From Bacteroidia bacterium (lineage in GTDB: Bacteria > Bacteroidota > Bacteroidia > Chitinophagales > Saprospiraceae), in the NCBI GenBank assembly GCA_030430845.1, contig JAUIKE010000068.1, forward strand, positions 1-39,321: a stretch of 39,321 nucleotides of DNA, written 5' to 3'. The position numbers were made by a program, and so were the translations under genes. Shown here one piece after another: positions 34,301-39,321 of this stretch; position 1 is the first letter of the stretch, and each line of letters opens with the position of its first letter. Below the pieces are notes generated by a model. The model did no database searches. It worked only from the letters and a program-made list of their open reading frames with translations, and was not told the DNA's origin.

Positions 34301-37300
34301 TTTCTATCTAATCTTACCAGATACCACCTACAAATTAGCCTATGCGGATTTGCCGGCCAAGATCGGTCCTTTTAAAGGCAACTCTGATGAGAGAATCCCT
34401 ATTGGGGTAAAAGATGAAAGTGAGGAATGTGGCCAGAGAGGGTTCATCATTCCAGCGGACTGTGGCTTTAACTGTAGCTTCCAGGGCCTGCAAGCCTGGA
34501 CCACTGACTGTGATGAAGATGGGCAATATTATGTAAAAGTAAGGTTCCAAGCCTTCGGCTCGACCGGATCGCCAGGTTATATTGCCTTTGTTCATGATAA
34601 GGCCTTTGGGCCCTTCACCTATGATGAAAATGAATTAAAATTAGGTCCATTTGATGCCAAAGACGGCATGGAAAACGACCTGCTACTAATAGATTTATTA
34701 GATCCCATTAACTGTAATGCTTTTGTAAAGCTGGGTAAAGTTGACTGCCAGATCGAATGTGGCCTGCGTGAAGTCGCAGCCAAACCGATTGATTGCACCA
34801 GCCAGGGTACACTTGTCTATGTCCTTGATATAGGCTATGACGGTCCCGAAAATCAGCTTATAGAAGTAAGTACAGAGACCGAATCCCTGGGAGTTGTCGA
34901 AGCCGGCAGCTTCCCTGTGGAATTCGAAATTTCAATCCCTGAAAATGGCCAGCATCCTATCTTCTACTTTTGCGTTGTAGATCAAGCAGATTGCTGCGCG
35001 AGAGTAGAAGCGGATCTGCCTGATTGTGTCGGATTAAATTGCGACCTCACCGATTTGCAAGCCGAGGTAGTGGACTGCAGCCCGAACGGCCAGTTCTTTA
35101 TTAGGGTAATGCCGGAATTTGAAGGCTATACCCCCGGCACACCAACTAGCCAGGAATTTAAAGTATTTCTTGAGGATGAGTTGGTTGGCACTTTTCCTAA
35201 GGCCGACTTCCCGCTTGTTGTAGGTCCTTTCGAGAAAAGACCCGGCAATGGAGTATATGTCGTCAGAATGGTCCTTTCAGCAGATCAAACAAACCCGCAA
35301 TCCTGTAGAAAAACAACCCAGGTAAGACTTTCGGATTGCTTTGGAGATGAATGCACGATAGGCGACATCCAACTCAGCCACCTATCCTGTAATCCCGACG
35401 GAAGCTTTACCCTCAGTCTGAATTTTGAATATAAAAATACGGATAGCGACTCGTTCTCACTATCTGACAAAAGTGGTCTTTTAGGTATATACGCACTGGC
35501 TGATCTGCCGCTTGACTTTAAGGCTGTTCCTAACACCGATGGCATTTTCGCATTTGAAATCTGTTTGGGCAGTTCAGCGGATTGTTGTAAAGGAGTAGAA
35601 ATGGAAATCCCCGATTGCCCCCCTCCTCCTTGTCCTATCGAGGACATCCGCATGGTAGTCTATGATTGTAATGAGGACGGTGACCTGTTTTTGCGGATCA
35701 GCCCGGTATTAAATGAAGATGCACTCAGTGAGGACGATCTATTTGCCGTTTACATCTATGATCGATTCTTTGGCGTATTTCCTGCGGAGAAATTCCCGGT
35801 CGAAGTAGGGCCCGTTGAAAGGGATGCAGGAGATTTGTCGATCAGTATTGAACAGCGAGGGGGAGGTGATTGCTATATGCGTAAGTTGTTTGAACCGCCT
35901 TATTGTGAAGACACTTGTGATATAACGTCCTTCAGTACCACTGCTTTGCACTGTAATGAGGATGGTAGTTATACCTTCCAGATAGACCTGGAAGTCAAGG
36001 ATGCAGACAATGAATTCTTTGACTTATACGGCCCTCAGGGCTTCATCGGTTATTTCAAGCTGAAAGAACTCCCTCTCCTTGTGGATGTGTTCATTCCGGA
36101 CAATGCCGAAAGCTATGCATTTGAAGCCTGTATCAATGATAATCAGGAATGTTGTGCCAGGGCTACCTTTGAACTTCCGGCCTGTCAGGAGGCATGTCCC
36201 ATATCTGAATTAGAAACTGACGTAGAGGATTGCCTGGGAGAAGATAATAAATCGCTTTCTTTCAAATTAAACTTTGAATCAAAAGAGGATGAAGCTCTGT
36301 TAAAAGACAGCTTCTATGTATATGGCCTGGATTCTTTGTTTGGTCCGTTTGCTTTAGAGGATCTTCCAATAAGTGTTGGGCCAATCCCCTTAGATCCGGA
36401 TACCATCGATCAGTCAGGTATTATTTTTGAAATCCGCGGGTTAACAGATGCATGTTCCTATGCTTTCCGGGTTTCAGTTCCTGATTGTCCCGATATAAAA
36501 GTCTGGCCAGGTGACGCGAATGCAGACCGCATTGCCAACCATCGAGACTTGATCTATTTGGGAGTTGCTTTTGGTCAGCAAGGGCCTTCAAGAGAGGGCT
36601 TGACCTCTAACTGGGAAGGAATACCTTCTACACCCTGGGCCCAACGATTTGAGGATGATATCAACTTCAAACATGCAGATTGTAACGGAGATGGCGTTAT
36701 AGACATTCGAGATAAAGCCGTCATTGCCAAAAATTATGGGCAAACTCATGGAAATGTTATGGATGCCGGCCCGCTACCGAACACGGATTATGCGCCACCT
36801 GTTTTTGTAGATCTGCCCGAAGAAGGAGACCTCTTACCAGGCAGCAGTTTCACCATTCCTATTGTGCTTGGAACCGTGGACAATCCTGTAAAAGATATTT
36901 ATGGTTTTGCCTTCAGTATAGCGTTTGATCCTAATTTTATTGATCCGGAGAAGGTTCAGGTTCATTATCCGGTCAGCTGGTTTGGGCAGGAAGAAGTGAA
37001 TGTGCTGACTCTTGATAAAGTCTACCGGGAAGATGGGCGCATTGAAATCGCCATGACCAGGAACGATCAAAACGACGTTTCAGGTTATGGTCCTGTAGCC
37101 TATCTGAAAGGAATTATTTTAGACATTGCAGGGATTGTTGACACCAGAATGGAAACCGTACAACCATTCGGTTTAAGTATCAATGACGGTAAGATCCCAT
37201 TGGGAACTCAAACAACTGAAATCAAGCTGGAAACCTTTGATGATCCTTATACCATTCTGGAATCCTTTAATATGTTCCCGATCCCGGCAGGAGATGTAAT

Positions 37301-37487
37301 CAATTTCAGTAATGCCCTTGATGTACCTGTTGATGAAGTCAGGATCTTTGACTTGCAGGGTCGCCAGGTGCTACAAACGTATAAAGAAGTTAATGAAATC
37401 AATGTTGCTGATTTGGCCGCCGGTATGTACCTCATCCGGTTAAAAATTCAGGGCATCGTGATAAATGAGAAATTTTTAAAGCGGTAA
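31350..37487 (+). CDS. Giant secreted modular protein: 14 cysteine modules, dockerin-like, cohesin-like and T9SS domains
   Basis: From the ATG at 31350 the protein has 2045 residues; ATG 31338 and GTG 31308 are upstream alternatives. A signal peptide ends near YGFSQS. Two related N-terminal domains of about 165 residues carry 'NLCFDFFDGGG' and 'GDIRSLIIGG' type blocks. From residue 210, 14 modules of about 90 residues alternate two kinds: one with 'LPI.LGPF', one with 'D(C/G)CC' pairs. Then follow a dockerin-like pair of calcium loops (DANADRIANHRD at 1722-1733; DCNGDGVIDIRD at 1777-1788), a cohesin-like domain (about 1815-1940) and a T9SS sorting domain (NMFPIPAGDVINF ... LAAGMYLIRL). It is likely a surface adhesin or matrix protein; no catalytic domain is seen. 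Confidence 0.88.
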   Translation: MNTYRRPILTFVSLIALLWQYGFSQSAEQCFDLEELYPDSTVMVGKASGTEAGEIIYEQETFSLSLDSFLYLDGSKGYENVWLTKDFFGPILTRQVLIFPSNINLVFNFTSAEEKLSNLCFDFFDGGGQVNISINGSPILSLEDLADLNQFDENPFSDDLLVSVEEIPNANFPSGRLCISGDIRSLIIGGQEMGIKNICYVVEKQEEGLCPIENIKAIITGCSNAGYELLVDLQLENEEATDSFQVVIEGQDYGFFAYNQLPLHFEDVQILTDALTFEVAACHQKAPDCCKRTIVKKTNCPIEAPDCIGFEEVELGIYGKSTGFSPDDLAFSTGEVDFYLIGIPTLIWMPLFGDLAVVESDFPSSSFGNGTFLFYQGISTAIDFSKYPVQVQNVSIDVRLLEGQLNVSANGLQSLLLLSLTPEKYSIGPDVTLTIKENEDDPTVSTLIFEGNIKSLLLGGTSMYADNLCINDQEPCNIGDVVVKPTSCNNEGEFYVELDFQYEGSADSFYVYQNGDSIGRFNYNSLPITLGPFTNNDPNDPNYWVIENAGEEACVATARLEEALECPNQCTLAGVEILEVKCKSTQLAVMTFDLKRHDNYEGSFTVTMEDGQQHQFKYSQLPVSLEFELPLEPISQTYEYTITICDDLIDGCCIEKTFELPCNNPPCNISDLKVENTPCDENGNFYVFLNFAYQGSGDYFVLSQNGNEIEKVAYDELPIKLGPFSAYTDEEIYWEVYDVNNPDCGGKVRLGAIDCEAECAVKEVKVFDVECIEDQTYVRLSVNFDHPYPDEQKFTLKGNDYQETFQYGDLPIRIKLPIFDADYEQGYGKLIICDEKRADCCVEAAYRIPCLKDCVIEKIEILEIECLEVSPNMVEMYKITFDLKHDGGSGSFKVATSNGEEFDFNYEELPVSLTLPKSDATTPYRLKVCDSQYDDCCADIQYEVACLPPGECRIGELITEAYPCNDDGSFFVDLNFRYQNVSDSFYLILPDTTYKLAYADLPAKIGPFKGNSDERIPIGVKDESEECGQRGFIIPADCGFNCSFQGLQAWTTDCDEDGQYYVKVRFQAFGSTGSPGYIAFVHDKAFGPFTYDENELKLGPFDAKDGMENDLLLIDLLDPINCNAFVKLGKVDCQIECGLREVAAKPIDCTSQGTLVYVLDIGYDGPENQLIEVSTETESLGVVEAGSFPVEFEISIPENGQHPIFYFCVVDQADCCARVEADLPDCVGLNCDLTDLQAEVVDCSPNGQFFIRVMPEFEGYTPGTPTSQEFKVFLEDELVGTFPKADFPLVVGPFEKRPGNGVYVVRMVLSADQTNPQSCRKTTQVRLSDCFGDECTIGDIQLSHLSCNPDGSFTLSLNFEYKNTDSDSFSLSDKSGLLGIYALADLPLDFKAVPNTDGIFAFEICLGSSADCCKGVEMEIPDCPPPPCPIEDIRMVVYDCNEDGDLFLRISPVLNEDALSEDDLFAVYIYDRFFGVFPAEKFPVEVGPVERDAGDLSISIEQRGGGDCYMRKLFEPPYCEDTCDITSFSTTALHCNEDGSYTFQIDLEVKDADNEFFDLYGPQGFIGYFKLKELPLLVDVFIPDNAESYAFEACINDNQECCARATFELPACQEACPISELETDVEDCLGEDNKSLSFKLNFESKEDEALLKDSFYVYGLDSLFGPFALEDLPISVGPIPLDPDTIDQSGIIFEIRGLTDACSYAFRVSVPDCPDIKVWPGDANADRIANHRDLIYLGVAFGQQGPSREGLTSNWEGIPSTPWAQRFEDDINFKHADCNGDGVIDIRDKAVIAKNYGQTHGNVMDAGPLPNTDYAPPVFVDLPEEGDLLPGSSFTIPIVLGTVDNPVKDIYGFAFSIAFDPNFIDPEKVQVHYPVSWFGQEEVNVLTLDKVYREDGRIEIAMTRNDQNDVSGYGPVAYLKGIILDIAGIVDTRMETVQPFGLSINDGKIPLGTQTTEIKLETFDDPYTILESFNMFPIPAGDVINFSNALDVPVDEVRIFDLQGRQVLQTYKEVNEINVADLAAGMYLIRLKIQGIVINEKFLKR
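31977..36500 (+). repeat. Fourteen alternating ~90-residue cysteine modules
   Basis: Modules each begin with Cys-x-(I/L) and a second Cys about 12 residues later, then 'G.F.V.L.F.Y...SDSF'. I count seven of type A (LPI.LGPF; A1 CNIGDVV, A2 CNISDLK, A3 CRIGELI, A4 CSFQGLQ, A5 CDLTDLQ, A6 CPIEDIR, A7 CPISELE) and seven of type B, ending in a CC before a closing Cys. One early type B module is separated from the rest by the second N-terminal domain; two type B and later two type A modules stand together. The repeats are diverged, not recent. Confidence 0.8.
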
Positions 37488-37513
37488 TTATCCCAAAACA
37501 CTTTAATGTCCCG

Positions 37514-37540
37514 GCTGCCGGTAAAATCCGGCAGCTTTTT
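37514..37540 (+). terminator. Intrinsic terminator of the giant modular gene
   Basis: GCTGCCGG (37514-37521) pairs with CCGGCAGC (37528-37535) around TAAAAT, followed by T5. It starts 27 nt after the stop codon. Confidence 0.9.
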
Positions 37541-37585
37541 ATAATCTCATGAATAAACAAACAATTGTAATCCCATAAACATTGG

Positions 37586-37618
37586 GGAAAGACAAGGCCC
37601 CCGGGCCTTGCTCTTTCC
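37586..37618. terminator. GC-rich hairpin, second terminator-like element
   Basis: GGAAAGACAAGGCCC (37586-37600) pairs with GGGCCTTG-C-TCTTTCC (37603-37618) with a single-base bulge and a 2-nt CC loop. No T-tract follows. Confidence 0.5.
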
Positions 37619-37686
37619 ACTCCTCCCCCCCCGATAAGTGCCCCCCACTTTAACTGATAAGTATTTTACAAAACAATACTAAAATC

Positions 37687-37814
37687 AGGCATTCTTTTTT
37701 TTTGTAGGAATGAATACATTTAGTAAATTACACATAGTTAAATGATACATTTATAAATGACTAAAATGTAGATGTTTATACAACACTCTTATTGCTTCTA
37801 TCCTACGAATGCCT
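37687..37814. repeat. Interrupted inverted repeat with a T9 insert
   Basis: AGGCATTC (37687-37694) and GTAGGA (37704-37709), separated by nine T, pair with TCCTAC-GAATGCCT (37801-37814). The arms are 91 nt apart and the interval is AT-rich. No terminal transposase or target duplication is seen. Confidence 0.55.
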
Positions 37815-37909
37815 ACCACTTATAGTGGGCCCAAAATTACTATGAGTGACATGACAGAAAGGCCTTACTGACCCAATTTTGAACACAAAAGATAGGTACA
37901 TCTCCCTTT

Positions 37910-37937
37910 CCTGATAGACCCTACCGGTCTGATCAGG
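37910..37937. promoter_or_regulatory. Stem-loop upstream of the repeat protein at 38058
   Basis: CCTGATAGACC (37910-37920) pairs with GGTCTGATCAGG (37926-37937) around CTACC, with one bulged C. It lies 120 nt before the start codon and could belong to the 5' leader. Confidence 0.4.
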
Positions 37938-38057
37938 GCAAGTTTGGTATTATTTTTTAATCAGTCGACCAATTCCCACTGGTTAGTGATTTGCTATCTG
38001 AGAAAGAGAAGTCATTTTCAGAGGTGGGTATGGTATGCTTAAATTGTTTAATTTCCA

Positions 38058-39321
38058 ATGAAAACTGAATTTACTACTAACATTTTCAAGCTGCTGTTAC
38101 TAGCTCTGTTCCTTCCGTTCATGGGACTGGCACAAAACAGCAATCCCTGTGATGACGGGGATCCGAACACCATCGATGTGATGGATGGCGAGGGTAACTG
38201 TATTCACATTGCAAAGGTCTGTAATGACGGCAACGGAACCACCATTACACTGACCATCCCTGCCGGTCCCGAATGTAAGGACATTCCTTGTGATGACGGG
38301 GACCCAAAAACGGTTGACATTGTTGACATTAACGGCGAATGCCATCATATCCCTCTGGGGTGTGATGATGGTGATCCAACCACTCTGGATTATGTGGACG
38401 AAAACGGCCAATGCGTCAACGAAAAAATCGTTTGCGATGATGGTGACCCCGAAACCGAAGACTATCTGGATGATAACGGAGTTTGTCATCATGTAAAAAT
38501 CATCAACAACTGTAACACCTGCGAAAATGATGACACCCCTCCTACTGCGGAGTGTAGAGATGATTTAACCGTCAAGTTGGGAGATGGAGGTATGGTTGAA
38601 ATCTGGCCATCAGAGATTGACAAAGGCTCTTTTGATGAATGTGGAGACGTTACCCTATCCATCAACAAGAGTAAATTTGATTGTGATGACCTGGGGTACC
38701 ATTACGTTACCCTGACCGTCAAAGACGAAGCGGGCAACTCTGCTACCTGTAAAACCAAGATCAAAGTAACCGATCCGGATGACAAATGCTACGATCCATG
38801 CGAACCTGACGATACCAAGCCGACGGCTGAGTGTAAAGAGTGGATCAAAGTTCATCTTGGCGACGGAGGTATGGTACAGATCTGGCCTTCTGAGCTCGAT
38901 AACGGCTCCTATGATGATTGCGGAGACGTATGGCTATCCATCGATAAAGATAAGTTTGACTGTGATGACATTGGTATGCACAAAGTTATGCTTACGGTTA
39001 AAGACAAAGCAGGCAATAAAGCAACCTGTAAGACCTTAGTGGAAGTAACCGACCCATACAACAAGTGCTACGACCCATGTGAGCCTGATGAAACCAAGCC
39101 TTGGGCAGAATGTAAAGAATGGATCGAAGTCCATATTGGAGAAAACGGTATGGTGCAAATCTGGCCTTCTGAAATCGATAACGGCTCCAAGGATGATTGC
39201 AGCGATGTGTGGTTGTCTATCGACAAAGACAAGTTTGACTGCGACGATATTGATAAAATGCACACCGTTACCCTCACCGTTAAAGACAAGGCCGGTAACA
39301 AAGCTTACTGTAAATCACAAG
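38058..39321 (+). CDS. Secreted repetitive protein, N-terminal part (runs off the window)
   Basis: The reading frame is open from the ATG at 38058 through the last base, giving 421 codons of an unfinished protein. A signal peptide ends FMGLAQ at residue 26. Four short modules follow, each opening CDDGDP and ending in a Cys (from residue 31 to about 140), a pattern common in Bacteroidota surface proteins. Three 93-residue units then start at residues 158, 251 and 344, with 'AEC', 'VQIWPSE', 'DDCGDVWLSIDKDKFDCDD' and 'LTVKDKAGNKA', resembling HYR/Ig-like domains; the third is cut. It is most likely a cell-surface or matrix protein, perhaps T9SS-exported if a sorting domain lies beyond the edge. 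Confidence 0.85.
   Translation, partial: MKTEFTTNIFKLLLLALFLPFMGLAQNSNPCDDGDPNTIDVMDGEGNCIHIAKVCNDGNGTTITLTIPAGPECKDIPCDDGDPKTVDIVDINGECHHIPLGCDDGDPTTLDYVDENGQCVNEKIVCDDGDPETEDYLDDNGVCHHVKIINNCNTCENDDTPPTAECRDDLTVKLGDGGMVEIWPSEIDKGSFDECGDVTLSINKSKFDCDDLGYHYVTLTVKDEAGNSATCKTKIKVTDPDDKCYDPCEPDDTKPTAECKEWIKVHLGDGGMVQIWPSELDNGSYDDCGDVWLSIDKDKFDCDDIGMHKVMLTVKDKAGNKATCKTLVEVTDPYNKCYDPCEPDETKPWAECKEWIEVHIGENGMVQIWPSEIDNGSKDDCSDVWLSIDKDKFDCDDIDKMHTVTLTVKDKAGNKAYCKSQ
38148..38480 (+). repeat. Four Cys-Asp-Asp-Gly-Asp-Pro modules
   Basis: Each copy reads CDDGDP followed by a Thr-containing stretch and 'D..G.C' (variants with NTID, KTVD, TTLD and ETED). The Asp-rich segments may bind calcium; that is inference. 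Confidence 0.75.
38529..39321 (+). repeat. Three tandem 279-bp (93-residue) units
   Basis: Units begin at 38529, 38808 and 39087, exactly 279 bp apart, and the third is cut at the window end. Units two and three are closer to each other than to the first. Confidence 0.85.

Larger units (their letters stand above)
37488..38057. other. Intergenic region between two secreted-protein genes
   Basis: This 570-nt gap contains a clean terminator (37514-37540), a second GC-rich hairpin (37586-37618), an interrupted inverted repeat with a T9 insert (37687-37814) and a leader hairpin (37910-37937). I see no plausible gene in it and no exact promoter match. Confidence 0.7.

Noticed and set aside
38290..38496. 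Open frames in other frames of the repeat protein at 38058
   Set aside because: They are shadows; the long frame from 38058 has a signal peptide and clear repeats.

Overview
The window looks like chromosomal DNA of a Bacteroidota member, most likely Saprospiria (Saprospiraceae or Lewinellaceae-like). The evidence is the type IX secretion (T9SS) C-terminal sorting domains on two giant secreted proteins, Bacteroidota-style promoters (TTTG, about 20 nt, TAnnTTTG), start codons without clear Shine-Dalgarno sequences, many lipoproteins and signal peptides ending in A-Q or S-Q, and GEVED, HYR-like and Cys-Asp-Gly-Asp-Pro modules. A secreted sulfatase suggests use of sulfated, probably marine, polysaccharides. 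I see no rRNA, tRNA, CRISPR array, transposase, integrase or phage gene.

Region by region. 1-5573 is housekeeping and small envelope genes: a truncated NAD(P)HX epimerase (nnrE, minus), an unknown helical protein, a small putative lipoprotein, a lipoprotein MsrB, a four-helix membrane protein, RimO and a small beta-barrel protein. 5867-9875 is an ilvD-ilvB-ilvN operon for branched-chain amino acids without an adjacent ilvC; a 31-bp-stem hairpin lies in its predicted leader. 10126-14760 encodes a sulfatase carrying three copies of an FN3-FN3-GEVED block and a T9SS tail. 14978-20772 holds two SGNH-fold proteins and an MBOAT acyltransferase, a probable polysaccharide or envelope O-acetylation set, with a cytoplasmic-type histidine kinase between them. 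20845-26364 has two lipoprotein esterases, a TlpA-like thioredoxin, a Rof-like Rho inhibitor, a predicted zinc protease and a small secreted protein. 26596-31157 has a DUF2804 protein, a secreted protein with a possibly dead cysteine-peptidase-like domain, and a helical-repeat protein. 31350-37487 encodes a 2045-residue secreted protein of 14 alternating cysteine modules, then dockerin-like, cohesin-like and T9SS domains. 38058 to the end starts another repetitive secreted protein, cut by the window edge.

The intergenic DNA is unusual. It carries many long, nearly perfect inverted repeats: a 48-nt loopless palindrome, 27- to 31-bp stems, a hairpin core shared by two distant loci, and large interrupted repeats whose 3' arm touches or overlaps a start codon. 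Degenerate 7-bp tandem repeats occur at several loci, two of them running into gene 3' ends. I infer that most hairpins are transcription terminators and some may be 5'-leader control elements. No single locus is a proven new system; the strongest candidates are the shared-core hairpin family, the start-codon-occluding inverted repeats, the 14-module cysteine protein and the SGNH/histidine kinase/SGNH/MBOAT cluster.
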